A stretch of DNA of 64,000 nucleotides from Gentiana macrophylla (taxonomy: Eukaryota > Streptophyta > Magnoliopsida > Gentianales > Gentianaceae). The position numbers were made by a program, and so were the translations under genes. The DNA lies in NCBI GenBank assembly GCA_026214975.1, contig CM047817.1:54184246-54248245 (forward strand), given 5' to 3'. Position 1 is the first letter of the stretch. Every line of letters begins with the position of its first letter. The notes below the pieces were generated by a model, which had not been told where the DNA came from, searched no databases, and worked only from the letters and a program-made list of their open reading frames with translations. This document shows positions 21,941 to 34,057 of the stretch, piece by piece.

Positions 21941-23054
21941 AATCTTTCAGTCCGGTTTCTATTGGCCCATGATCTTCAAGGATTCAGAAGCCTTCTGTAA
22001 GGCTTGTGATAGGTGCCAACGAACCGGTGCTCTAACTAGGCGTTTTGACATGCCATTGAAGCCCATTTTAGAATGTGAGGTCTTTGATGTGTGGGGTATT
22101 GATTTTATGGGCCCGTTTCCATCTTCCTGTGGAAACAAATACATCTTAGTCTGCGTTGACTACGTATCAAAATGGGTGGAGGCTCAAGCCACTTCTCGCA
22201 ATGACCACAAAACCGTCATGAACTTTCTCAAGAAAAATATCTTCGTGAGATTTGGATGTCCCCGTGCCTTAATAAGTGATGAGGGAACGCACTTCTGCAA
22301 TAGGCCACTAGAGAAAGTCCTTGAGAAATATGGTGTCCGGCATAAAATTGGCACACCGTATCATCCTATGACTAGTGGCCAGGTCGAGAGAAGCAATCAG
22401 AGTTTAAAGAAGATCCTGGAAAAAGTTGTAAACAGTCACAGAAAGGACTGGAGTCTTAAGTTGGATGATGTACTATGGGCATATCGAACTGCCTATAAGA
22501 CCCCATTGGTACATCACCCTAACCAGATGGTATATGGAAAACCATGCCACTTACCAGTTGAGTTGGAGCATAAGGCGTATTGGGCTACTAAGTTCTTAAA
22601 CTTCGATACCCAATCATGTGGTGAACATCGACTACTGCAGTTGCATGAGTTAGATGAGTTTAGACTCCAAGCCTACGAGAGTGCCAGGATGAGTAAGGAT
22701 AGAATGAGACTCCTTCATGATGCAAAGATCAAGAAGCGAGAATTTCAAGTTGGCGAACAAGTCTTATTGTACAATTCCAGGTTACATCTGTTTCCTGGAA
22801 AGTTAAGGACACGTTGGTCCGGCCCCTTTGAAATTCTGCAAATCATTCCTGGAGGTGTTTTAGAACTAAGAGGTCATGGTGACCAGCCGTTCAGAGTGAA
22901 TGGTCAAAGGTGCAAGCATTATGTAGGTCAAATCAAAGAGAAACCTTTGATTGTTCATTTCCTCGACATCCTCGGGTGTGGTATGACCGAAGTCACTGAG
23001 TTTGATGAATTTTCACCCGACTTGTTTTCTGAGATGACGTCAGTGGTTCATTAG
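21885..23054 (+). pseudogene. pol: Integrase of Athila-like element
   Basis: A single frame covers most of integrase: the HHCC zinc-binding end (CKACDRCQRTG), the DDE core (GIDFMGPF, LISDEGTHFC, SGQVERSNQSLKKIL) and a C-terminal region with VLLYNSRLHLFPGKLRTRWSG followed by GPFEILQI. All three catalytic acidic residues are visible. The frame is intact but offset from the upstream pol frame, so it could only be expressed with shifting. The start given is that of the open frame, and the true domain start is in the upstream frame. Confidence 0.88.
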
Positions 23055-25063
23055 AGGAAGTTATAGCTGGTAGTTGGGATATGGAAGAACTCAAAAGGGA
23101 GGCACAATTAAAGAGAAAGCTGAAAAAGAAGAAGTCTACAATGGGGAGGATTAAAAGTGTTTGGAATACAATCATAAACTTGACCCCATGTGTTAGATGT
23201 TGTTTCTGCAGCCACACCAATGATCAGAGCTTACACAATGTAGTGGCTGGAAGGAAGGTGAAGTGGCCTGATCCAGGCTGAGAATAGATTTGTCGAGCAA
23301 ACGACGTTAACCAAAAGCGCTACCGGGAGGCAGCCCGTAAAAATATTAAATTTCGTGCTTTAATTTTCATTAGGTTAGTCTTTTACCAGTCAGACATTAA
23401 AGAACTGGATGTTTTTTTTAGGATAGGCATTTTCCTGTTTAAAAAAAAAAAACAACACAACTAAGTCCCAGGATGAATGTTTGAATATCATTAAAGAGGG
23501 AACGATTAGGTGGTTATCCGAAAATCCCGAGGTATAACAAAGAGAAAATTCAAATACATCATTTCTTGGACTTAGGTTGTTGGACTGTTTTGACAAAACC
23601 CTTGAGGATCTGGGTATAAAAGACTCACTACATTTCATTTTATGATCTAGTAGGAATATCTGACTATGAATTGATGATATATGCTCATGTGATACTCTCT
23701 GTGATACGTATATGCTTAGATGTCCTGTGTTTTCCCTGTGTGGTGATTTTTCCATCTGAGCGATTATTTCTTGTGCTTGTATCAAACTTTTCTGCGCGAT
23801 ATGTTATATTCCCCCGTGTCCCCGAGATATTTCCGTGTTTGTCAAGTGTGCAGGATATTTGTGATAGCATTTGTGCGCATTCGCATTTAATTCGATTTTC
23901 CGTGGATGGTCCACAGTCTACTGCTTTCATCGAGCATTTCTGGAGCTGATTCTAGGCCACTTCAGGAATTGCCACTTTCGAACTACAATCAGCTAAGTGT
24001 TCTTTTTCTTTTTAATTCTGCACAACCTGAGGGCACGTTGTGATTTAAGTGTGGGGGAGGGATTGGTTTATGTGTATCTACCATTTGCTTAAATTATTTT
24101 GATTCTATGCTAAGGGCTAAATTTTCAAATTTTTGTTTAGTCCCGAGTAAGCAATGCATATCTTTGTTCGTTTTTTTTTAGTCATTGATGCTTTATACCG
24201 TATGTTTAGTAGGTTAGTTGTTTCACCCGATATTATATTTTTCACAAGCCATAGTGAATGATGAGCTAGAATATAAAGCTATACCCCTTTTGATTAGTGA
24301 TTTTTGATTATCTTAAAAGTCATGTGCTTAGTGCTAACGTACGTATCGTGAGAATTATGATAGTTTGTGTTTAGATCCGAAGTATGTTATACTGTGAATA
24401 TCTTAGGTTTGAATGTGATAAGTAAAGCGTAACTATTGTAATTAAAAAAAAAGTTGAGTTAAATGGAATTAATTGTGTGTGTCGGAAGCTGGTCGATGAT
24501 TTGAGTGCGGTAGGTCATATCTCGAATGTCCTATACCACTATGATGACCAAAAGCTCACGACAATCAGAAGAAGCTACCTTATGATTTGAGTAAGATAGG
24601 GTATACCTCGAATATCCTATTCTGCTATGACGGACAATAGCTCATTTTGATGTGCGTTGAAATGAGAAAGTTAGTTAAATCAACTTACATAAGAAAGTGG
24701 TATGAATTGAGTGAAAGACTTAGTTATCGTATACCTTATCCCCAGTATAAACTGACAGATATGTTGTAGGGATTATCCTCTGAGTGTATCAGAAAGGCCC
24801 TAGATATATTCTATCATTCTTTTCGGGATATGTCACGTTTTGTAGGGTACATCTTATAAGTATCATTTATTACTAGCTTGAAGGGGGTATTAGCTAGTTT
24901 ACTTTGAATTTTTCAAGTTTGGACTTAGTGGAAGTTTTCTATGGCTATGCACACACACCAGGGTGAACCTCTGATTTATTGAATATATGTTATATTTGCT
25001 GAGGTGTCTATCTTTTCTCAAGCCTTGATTCTTGTTTTGTTTTGCTCGGGACGAACAAAAGCT
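23055..25063 (+). other. 3' non-coding region of Athila-like element
   Basis: About 2 kb lies between integrase and the PPT. In many Athila elements this position carries an env-like ORF. Here there is no long frame, so it is either lost or never present. The segment is AT-rich and includes a duplicate of the PPT motif at 24047-24059. Confidence 0.6.
24047..24059 (+). other. Second PPT-like motif in Athila-like element
   Basis: AAGTGTGGGGGAG is identical to the PPT next to the 3' LTR at 25064-25076, about 1 kb upstream of it. It may act as an internal plus-strand primer, or it may be the old PPT. Confidence 0.5.
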
Positions 25064-25076
25064 AAGTGTGGGGGAG
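25064..25076 (+). other. Polypurine tract of Athila-like element
   Basis: AAGTGTGGGGGAG ends one base before the 3' LTR start at 25078. It has the expected position and purine content of the plus-strand primer. Confidence 0.8.
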
Positions 25077-25077
25077 T

Positions 25078-27389
25078 TGTTAAGGGTTATTTTATACGAT
25101 TTCTAATGATATATTTTATAATGATTTCCTCCACATTTATATAATTTGCATAGAAAATGAGCTTTTAATCGATTTATTGAGCAAGTGAGGTTTTAAACGG
25201 TTTAATTGCAAAAGTGGTTGATTTATGTGTTTTATCGTTGGTTTTATGTTTATTTGGATGTTGTTACACTTTGCAATGTTTTGATGTCTTGTAGATACAT
25301 ATTTTCGATCTAAAAGATGATTAAAAGATGATAAGGTTTGGATTTTGAACACTTATTTATCATTTCGAGTCATTAATTTCTAAGTTTTATCAAAATGTAT
25401 AAGTAGTAGTTGTCTATCTATCCATATATATATATACATATCTTCCAAGGAATAAAAATATTCCTTGGGCCCCCCCAAATATTCCATTTGTCTTTTGTTT
25501 GACCTCTTTTGTTTTTTTTCTCTCGATGATATATATATATATATATATCTATATACCTATATATGTATGTATATATATGTATACATATACTGTACTGTTA
25601 AAACTGTTGTTGTCAGAAATACTCGTGGTTCGTTTCTTTGTGTTCAGGTAAAAAAGATAAGAATTACTGTGGAGACGGAACTAAAGATTGAATCACGAGA
25701 CGAGAGTTTTGCCTGACTGAAGCAAGGAAAATCTAAGAGGAGACAAAGAGAATATTTGGGAGACAAAGAGAATATTTGATGAAGAAGGCACGTTTTGGAG
25801 TCCTAAAATATGGATTTTGAAGGATGGAAGAATATGCCACAAGCTTACAAGATCAACGGATCATTTTTCCAACGCACTTCTACCGTAACCTGTTTTCGAT
25901 GGAAATTTGACCCGACATAGAGGCATTTTCAGGGGACGACGTCTTGATGAAAGTTGTATATATTCAAACGAGCTTTCCAACGCATTTTGAATCACATAAA
26001 TCGGAGGTCCACAACTCAAGTTATGATTTTTTTTCCGAACAGCGGAAAAAACAGACGAACCGAAGATATATTTTTTTGTATGAAATGGTGCATGTGGAGT
26101 GTAATAATGATTCCTAACAAACTCCAAACCTCACTCCAAGCCTCCATAACAAACTCATCATTACTCCCAAGCCTCCATAACAACCTCCTAGCCTCCCCCA
26201 AATGATACCTCCCTTATATCACCTCCCATTATATATATGATATAACATATACACAAAAAAGAGGGAGAACTCCACCATTCACCTTAAAAAAAGAGAAATG
26301 GCCGACCCATTTCTCCCTTAATGGCTGTTTTTTTTTCCATCTTTTTCTTCACTTTCTATCTCTTTAAGACTTGAAGTAATATGTATGCAAATATACATAT
26401 ATGTCTATGTATGAATATGTGCATACTTGTATGAATGAATAATGTTATATGTATACATATGTCTATGTATGTATATGTATATGCTTGTATGTATAAATCA
26501 AGTTATAATAAAACGATGATGAGAAGCTAAAGCACGTTGAACAAGCCTTGTGAAGCCGATTCTTAGCAACATCTCGATTTCGAATTTGGATTATCTTGTA
26601 AGTTTTAATAAAAATTGTATATTTTCTATGTTTTGATTGTTGTTATGCAATTTATATCGAGAGATGGTTGTTGTTTGATGTTTAACGTTTGACGAGAGTC
26701 GTAGTTAAACTTAGATCACCATAGTAAAGATTGGATTTTTAACCTAAAAATAACGAGAGTTGTTAGGTTGAATATCTAGATTGCGAAATTGAGAGATTTC
26801 ACACCTTGTTTTTAAAGCGTTAATCTTTAAAATCGAGAGATGAAAGATTAATAGGCGAATTATCTACGAGAGTAGAAATTCATACCTTCGATAGGTGAAT
26901 CACAATTTTTATTAAATCATCACTAGATAATCTAGAGAAGAAATTGAGGGTTGCGGGAATCGGTGGATCATTGCTTGTTTGCTGTTAAATTAATTGAGAA
27001 AAATCGCTTTGTCTTTGTCTTGCTTCGCTTTCATCGTAGTAAATCGTAGTAAGTTTATTGTAGTTGTAGTTATAAAATAGGTATAACTTAGTTAGTTCGG
27101 TTTGTAACTATCCTTCCGGCTTTAGATCTTTGATCTTCATCGATTTACTTTACTTTCGATATTTTCGCTTTTAATTTTGTTAAGTGTTAGTCGTTTCTAT
27201 TTTTGTTATAATCTTTTAGTAATAGTAGTCGTGACATCCTTAGGTTAGTTAATAAAAACTAGATAAACAACCCCGATTCCCTGTGGATTCGACTCCGGTA
27301 TTAACCTCTATACTACGATCCCTGCACTTGGGGTAAACCGGATTTATTTTATTACTTGTTATATTTTGCTTTGCATAAAATCCAAGACA
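25078..27389 (+). repeat. 3' LTR of Athila-like element
   Basis: It begins TGTTAAGGGTTATTTTAT, as the 5' LTR does, and ends ...ATCCAAGACA before the repeated ATATG. Similarity to the 5' LTR is high over 2.3 kb; the two differ at single bases, an AT-run length, and clustered sites near 27010-27160. Confidence 0.95.
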
Positions 27390-28111
27390 ATATGTGAATT
27401 AATTGTTTAGTGGACTATTAAATTAGTTGGGCTAAATAATTAAATATGTGAAAAAGACATTTTTCATAATCTTGGCCCAATTTAGTGTGTATAGTCGAAA
27501 ATCATAGTGACTAGGTCACAATATAATTTTCAGCCATAGCATGTTTTAATGAACAAGAAATTGTTTTCTTGTGGATTAATAAGACATGTGCACAAATATT
27601 TATTATATAAATATTTTTTGGTAAAAAATAAAGATAAAGATTATTCTAGATTTTTTCTAGAATATTTCTAGGATTATCTTTTATTTATTGGATTTATTTA
27701 TTTGAAAAATAAAATCTTTGGAGGACAATGATTACTCTCCTATATAAAGAGAGTTCTCCCAAACCTAATACACTACATAATTTCGACTTCTATCTCTTAG
27801 ATAGAAGAAGGAAAAAATTCGGCCAAGGGTGAGAGAGGGAAAATCTTGGAGGTTTTTCCGGGTAGCATATCGGAAGGATTCGAGACGAGGAATTCCTTCC
27901 ACCGGGAGTTGTTTGGATCACACATGCGGAAGATCGTGGTGCTCTTCACACCATCCTTTGTTCTCTCTAATTGCGGTTCTTCTACTTGGATTTTGAGATC
28001 CAAGAGGTATGTTCTACAACCCCCTTGTAGAGTAGATCTAGTTATTTTATTACGTGTAAATTATAGATCTAGATCCTTAAATCGCTTCCGTTGCGGATGG
28101 TATTACTAACA
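27390..28111 (+). repeat. 3' LTR of second copia element, second part
   Basis: It resumes at ATATGTGAATTAATTG and matches the 5' LTR through the TATA box (27741-27750) and CCACCGGGAG (27899-27908). It then continues to the true LTR end ...TATTACTAACA at 28111, which the 5' LTR has lost. First five bases are the gypsy target-site duplication. Confidence 0.92.
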
Positions 28112-31100
28112 GCAGCAAGGTGGTAAGTCAACATGGTAAACCAAAGAAAGTATAATGCACTTGAAATAAGGGAGGTTGCTTGGGTTACAGTCAAGGCAAC
28201 ATGACTCTAGGTGATGAAAGTAAGAAATTAGTTCAAGATTGAAGGATGAGCATTGTATCAAAGTATAAAAGACAACCAACGAAAGGAAGAACAAAAGAAT
28301 TACCTTGTACATGAAATTCTCTTAAAGGGTTGGAATTCTACAAGATATGGTGGTCGGCAAAGAAACTCAGACCATTTGAAGGGAAATAGAAAGCTTTTAC
28401 ATAAGCCCTTAAAAAGTGGGGATGTCATAAGAAACATCACATGTGAGACTTGAAAAAACAATGTTTAAGACAAGGGGAAAGGAATAATGGACTTGAGATC
28501 GTTTGGAAAGTGACCTTATTCATTAATGATTTGATAAGCAAGGTGGATGTTGGCGAACTAAGAGAATTCCCAGATCGCATCAACATTGTAGAAGATACAT
28601 CCCACAATAGAAAACAAACAAGGCAAAGGTGCACGGTCGAGCACCTGAAGGACTAAACAATTGAGAAATCAAGAAGAGATCAAGAATCTCAATATGAATG
28701 AGCTATGGAGACAAAACGAGTACACCAAAAGCTCTCAGAAAGAAATAAACACTTGTCAAGAAGTGTCCAAGTTGCATTAGCCAAAGAGTTTATTTCAAGA
28801 TGGAAACGACATCGAACTTCCCTCAAGGTAAAGTAAGGGAATAATCAAAAGGTTTGAAAATGGGTATGTGATAACCAAGTTTTTTTTTGGGTGAAAGATG
28901 AAAGACAATTAAGAAATGTCGGGTAAAGTTTGAATTCATAGTATTAGTTCAAAATTTCAAAAGGAGTGTGAAAGATCATTGATGATCCGATTCACGGGTT
29001 CAAAGTTGCACTACTCGAGAGGAATAGTACGTTGCCAAGGAATAAATGCTCAAGCTTATTCCTTATGAGGGAATGAAAAGGTTAAAACACACTAAGCATT
29101 TCAACCGGCGTCACAAATATTATAGGACACAAAGACAGATAAAGGAACGTCGAAAGGTGTATCTGTCGGTTCATGGCTCTAAATGTCCTGAAAGGGATTT
29201 AAAACTGAAAGATACAAGGTGCATTCCTCTAAATTGAAAATTTTAATATTTTGGGAGTTCAAATGTTGGTTGTCTATATAGGTTCAGAAGGCAGCTGGAA
29301 AACGGCTACCTTCCGTCTAAAATTGGCTTAGCATAAATTGTCAGAATGTTGACGATGAGTAATTGAAAAGGGATGTAAAGGTAGGTTTAAAGATATGACT
29401 GGTAAAAGGGATGAATTGCATAATCTAAAAGAACATGCAACATTAGATGTAAAAAGTTACAACATCGACACTGCCTTTAGGGGTGAAGCTGAGAACGAAC
29501 ACAAGTAAGAAGAATGTTTTGACAATAGAAGGTTTAATCAAACTAAATTTGAAAGAAGGAAAGGGAGTGCAGCAATACAAGATTAAATAGGACTTTCTTC
29601 ATTGATTTGAAAAGTAAGAAGGTAAGAACTTGTTCAAAGGAGGAACTTATAAAGATATATGTCTCGGAGATAATTCATTACAGGAGATGGCGAGAAATTG
29701 TTGAATTCAAATACCTCGAGTGGGGAATCAAATGGAAAGTAATTTACTAGAAAAGGCATGATCGAAGAAAGGCATGAAAAGATTTGAACTTCAAGCATAG
29801 CTTATTGGAATGTAGTGTCTTGGTGCTTGTCTATAACTGCAAAAGAGACCATAACGTTAGTCTTACAAACATCCTATTAAAAGCCTTAACCCAGAAGGAG
29901 ATCAAACTTCGGGAAAACTTCTAGAACATAACAATCATAACTTATTACTCTCTTAGCCCAAACCCTAAGTCAAAGAGGCGAGGATTCCTTTTGGGCTGTA
30001 GTGTATGATACTTACTCCAGACCAGATATTATCAACATGTTCAACCCAAACCGAAAGTATTTTACATATGGTCAAAAAAGAAAAGATGTAGCTACTAGAG
30101 TTTCTCAGGTGATAGAAAAATATTAGAATTTTTGAATGAGAGAGAGTCCGCCCAAATCATTTATTTTTGCCGAACGCACAAGCTGTCAGAATTTCCAGAT
30201 TAGTAAATTCTGATTTGAATTGCAGATTGCAATCAAACGAAAAGGAATTTGGGCATGATTCCAAAAGGAAAGTCGTAGATAAATTAGTTTTCTGAAACAT
30301 ATAAAAAAATGCAGGTCATTTGAAAGTGTTTAACTTGTTAAGAACAGATGAAGAAGAGAAAGTGCTGTTGCAGATTTTCTGGACAGAGTGTCCAGCGTTA
30401 ACATGAACTTTCTGAACAATCCATGGGGATTATAGAGTTGATGTAAAAAGAGAAATTGTAGAAAAGATAGCGGTATACCTTGGTAAAAAGTTTCATAATT
30501 TTTGGAGAGAAGGAAAATGTTTTATATGAAAGGCAAACACAGGAACAAACATTCACCCGTGTTGGGCAACATTAACTACAAGGACGATGAAAACCATGTA
30601 TTAAAGCAAGAAACCTTTAACACTGGTGATTGAATCAACTTGAGAACCTGGGAAAGATAGAATTGGATTTGGAGTTCATGTGAAACTCATCTCGAGCAAA
30701 GTAAGGTCAAAGAATTTTGATAAATACAAACCAAGCAATATTGAAAAGAGGGAGTGGAGGATTTGCAGAGTTGATTCGGGCATCATTCTCTACAAGAATA
30801 GGTCAAGCCAAAGTGTAGGCTTTGACATTGATTTGTCAAAGGAAATGGATAGATCACAATAGCGAGTTTAAAGAAAATTCAACCATGAGGACCTCAACTT
30901 AAGGTGTAGGCATAAGACTCCGATCCCAAAGCATTGCTTAAAGGGGTTTCACTTAATCCTAGGAGACATGATTGGGTTAAGAGACTTTATTCTTAAAGGA
31001 TTCATTGCTTAACGGACTATCATAAGGGGGCTACACATAAAAGATTAAACTCCAAGATTCTCATCTTACGTTTCTAAACACGACTAAACCAAGTCTTTAA

Positions 31101-31132
31101 GGTTTAAGTCCTATGCAGCGGTGATACTTGTC
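28112..31132 (-). other. Unassigned internal region next to a minus-strand LTR
   Basis: Three kilobases lie between the copia element and the PBS at 31133-31144. Because the PBS and LTR read leftward, this should be the 5' leader and gag part of that older element. I find no convincing gag, zinc knuckle or other domain in any frame, only short frames. A VEHLKD string near 28640 is too short to interpret. Either the sequence is badly decayed or it is a leader of a non-coding type. Confidence 0.35.
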
Positions 31133-31144
31133 GCTCTGATACCA
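31133..31144 (-). other. Primer binding site, initiator Met tRNA type
   Basis: The minus strand reads TGGTATCAGAGC, the standard plant Met PBS. Two bases separate it from an LTR whose minus-strand end is CTTCACA. It identifies 31147 onward as the 5' LTR of a minus-strand element. Confidence 0.8.
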
Positions 31145-31146
31145 AC

Positions 31147-32158
31147 TGTGAAGCCCTTGTCCCGGATACCGAGTCCTTTTCCAGAAAAGATAACGCCCGG
31201 CACACATATAATTAAAATTTAATCTAATTATACACGTAAGCCTTACGTAAGCAGATATTAGTGAACAAACGGAAGACAAAACGACTGACTCGGGTAACTG
31301 AAATGACTAATAAACGATTGAAAGTAACAGAGGCTGCATCTATTATTTCACCAAAGACTTATTATAATCATCAAATACAAGTGTATCCGTTACAATTCGT
31401 TAACCATAAACTCAAACGATTGATTTCCATCTTTACAAAGGACAAGAGAATCTATGCGCAAAGGTAAATTGAAAGTAAAGACAATAGATGTCATCTGCAG
31501 CATCTTCGGGTCACTCCTTAGTGGCCTCGAAAACAACCTACAAATTCACCACCTTCTCGGGGTGGGTAAAATAAAGAAGATGGGGTAAGTACATACGTAC
31601 TCAGTAAGGGGTAGAAGAAACGTTTACAATAAATAACATGGTATGTATATATACATAACATAATACATCCAACAATCACTACCACATAAGTTGTAACAGT
31701 AGAGCTCACTCACCCTTTACTAGCTCCGTAGTACATCCCCAAACAAGTAAAGTTTGTTACATCAATACCAAAGGACACTACGCATGTTGAAAATGCACCA
31801 CAACATGGATTGCACCGCTCTAGGGCATGGACTCGTGTTCCATGTGGGAGTTTCACATTGTCCCGTAGGAGTAGTAATGGTCCCATGCTTCGATATCAAA
31901 ATTGTGCCTCACCAATGATATTGATGTTTTAGCTTTTAGACATCCACATATGTATTAACGAGTTAAGTCTAACCACTTTATTCATTCACATAAAAGGCTT
32001 CCTAAGGACTACTAGTTCTAGACAACTAGATATGCTACCTAGCACATTGTAAAAGGATCAATGACTACTATGTTAATGTCCCACAAGGCCTAAACAAGGC
32101 CTTCCGGTGCTCCCACCTTCTCCCCACAGAGGGTCTCAGTTGTGGTGCGATTTCATAC
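31147..32158 (-). repeat. LTR of minus-strand gypsy-like element, part 1
   Basis: It begins next to the PBS (TGTGAAGCCCTTGTCCCGG on the plus strand). It has an ACGTACTCAGTA-type stretch near 31592, common in Tekay/Del-type LTRs. It is interrupted at 32159 by element 2 and resumes at 42868. The lineage is inferred from the LTR sequence only. Confidence 0.6.
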
Positions 32159-33900
32159 TATTGGTCCCTTCGAAAGGCTAACATAAGTTTAGAGGGGGGG
32201 AGGGGTAAATAAACATGTCACCAAAAACCTAACTTAAAACTGAATCTTAAAGTAGATTGAGCTCAACTTAAACTTGTGCGGAGTTAAGCTAACTTAGCTG
32301 AGTATAAGTCAAAATTGACTTATCCTTAACTGAGTTAACCGGCAGCGGATTAAATTAAGCATTTGTAAAATATGAATTATCAGTTAATATGCTGACTCAG
32401 TTTCTGATGCTTGCTGAGTATGTGAACTGGATGAATATAACTATAATGCAGTAAATAAATGCGTAAGGTAAATAGACAAGAATTATAGAGGTTCCAGGTG
32501 GTGTTATCTTGTCAGACCTCTCTTCTCCTGTGATACGGAGGCCAATTCCACAATGTTCTTGAGGTTTACAGTTACAAGACACAAAGTAAATTCTAGACAC
32601 TTGATTGTCCTTCACTATTCCCTAGCTTCACAATCTTTCCGCTACAGTCTTCAACAGGTAGGATTGCTGTTTGAACTAAGCTTGCTAAATTGGTCCTTAG
32701 AGGGTTGAATTGTCTCTTCACCAGCTCATCACAAACACAGTCTTCCTGATTGCAGCTCAACTGTCCTTCACACCTTCTTGGTGTTTCACAGTCTAAAACC
32801 TTTGATAAAATCAAAGTTGAGACTTGAATCAATAACTATGATTGAACTTGTGATTTGAGCTTTCTTTTCTAGATATATAAATTATTCAGAGCTCATTATT
32901 TCTTCAAATGATTGATCTTGATCTTGATTTGAATGCTTTATGATCACTTGAAGATATTTCTTGATCTTGCAATTAAGTGCTTAGCAGGAATTCTATTGAA
33001 TTGCTTTTTCCCCTTAGTATAAACTTTCTTGATCTAATTAATTCTTAGAATTCTGCATCTCTTCTTGTAGTAGAAGGGATCAAGTTATAGGGTTTTCTCT
33101 AACGGTTAGATCATTTGAATTTGAATCCTTATAGCCGTTAGTGGTCCTGCTCTTCTTTTGTGTGTCAGTGTCCTTCCTGACATTTGTGCGCATCCAATAA
33201 GATTGCTTATCTTATAACGGTCTGATTTATCTTCAGTTTTTCTTATCTTCAGTTAAAAACATGACGTAGTCAGTTTCAAGTTTTTAAGAGCATTAACTGA
33301 GTTTTTACTCTTCTTCAAAATCTCAGTACTATATTCTTCATCTGATTATAAATGACTAAATCAAAGTACACCATTCAACTGATCATCTAAGATATCATTG
33401 TCCTTATGATTCTTAGGCCTTGATACAAGATCCATAAATTCAGTTCAGGTCATCACAATCTTGCCTGAAGTCTAACTTTAACAGTCTCGACTTTAGTCTT
33501 CATAAACTGAGTTTGAACCCTTAGTTCATGAGTCTTCAGTAACTGAGTCAGATACCTTAGCCTTTAGTTCTGGATAAGTCAACCGAGTATGTGTCCCTCA
33601 GTGAACTAAACTTCTTCAGTTTCTGTAGGTGTGCTCTTATGTCAGATTTACAGTATCTCTAGGATCTCAGTTTTCTTCAATTAAATACACAATTTCTCTG
33701 TTCTCAGCCTAAAACTATTACATTGCTTGTCTGATTAAATTATACAAATATCATACTCTATTAAACCCTATACATTGATTTCTAGACATCTTTTTGCCTT
33801 GCACTATAACAGCTAGTTATGACACTTCTTCAATGGGGTCTAAAAACAATAATTGAATAAGTGATGAGTCATCATCAAAACTTAAATTTTATTTCCAACA
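32159..33900 (-). repeat. 3' LTR of element 2
   Basis: It starts TATTGGTCCC on the plus strand (expected TGTTGG, one change) and ends TTTATTTCCAACA at 33900. It is related along its whole length to 41144-42867. Confidence 0.9.
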
Positions 33901-33912
33901 CTTTCCCCCTTT
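33901..33912 (-). other. Polypurine tract of element 2
   Basis: The minus strand reads AAAAGGGGGAAAG, adjoining the 3' LTR and preceded by GACAACATCAA. This pattern (a CATCAA stretch followed by AAAAGGGGGA) is characteristic of Sireviruses. Element 3 has AAAAAGGGGAAAAT in the same place. Confidence 0.8.
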
Positions 33913-34057
33913 TTGATGTTGTCAATACCCTCCTTCAAAGCATTGCAAAAAGATAAATACAAAATAAACAAAAACAAGATGAACTGAGAAACAGATTTTT
34001 TTGTTAAAGATACTGATTTACAATACAGAGTATTAAAATACAATACATGAAAAGAAA

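Larger units (their letters stand above)
14538..27389 (+). mobile_element. Athila-like Ty3/gypsy retrotransposon, full length with two LTRs
   Basis: 12,852 bp with LTRs of 2.31 kb at each end (TGTTAAGGG...AGACA), a perfect ATATG target-site duplication, an Asp-tRNA-type PBS, and a PPT (AAGTGTGGGGGAG). Domain order gag-PR-RT-RH-IN is that of Ty3/gypsy. Gag and integrase resemble the Athila clade (for example FFPFSL-type Gag core, DYVSKWVEAQA in integrase). It sits inside the 3' LTR of the copia element. LTRs are highly similar, so insertion is relatively recent, but gag and RT are broken. Confidence 0.95.
9083..28111 (+). mobile_element. Ty1/copia element (second lineage), internally deleted and hosting a gypsy insertion
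   Basis: LTR termini are TGTTAGGTGTGATGCCC at both 9083 and 13423, and ...ACTAACA at 28111. Between the LTRs lies a partial pol (integrase from the zinc-binding region onward, RT, RNase H). The 3' LTR is split by the Athila-like element 14538-27389. Flanks GCACC (9078-9082) and GCAGC (28112-28116) look like a 5 bp target-site duplication with one change, so the whole block is one insertion. The 3' end of the 5' LTR, the PBS, gag, protease and the start of integrase are missing. Removing the gypsy insert leaves about 6.2 kb. Confidence 0.88.

Noticed and set aside
23390..23949. 131- and 92-codon frames after Athila integrase, considered as an env-like ORF
   Set aside because: They are short and overlap on opposite strands, with no signal peptide or membrane pattern convincing enough to call an env-like gene.
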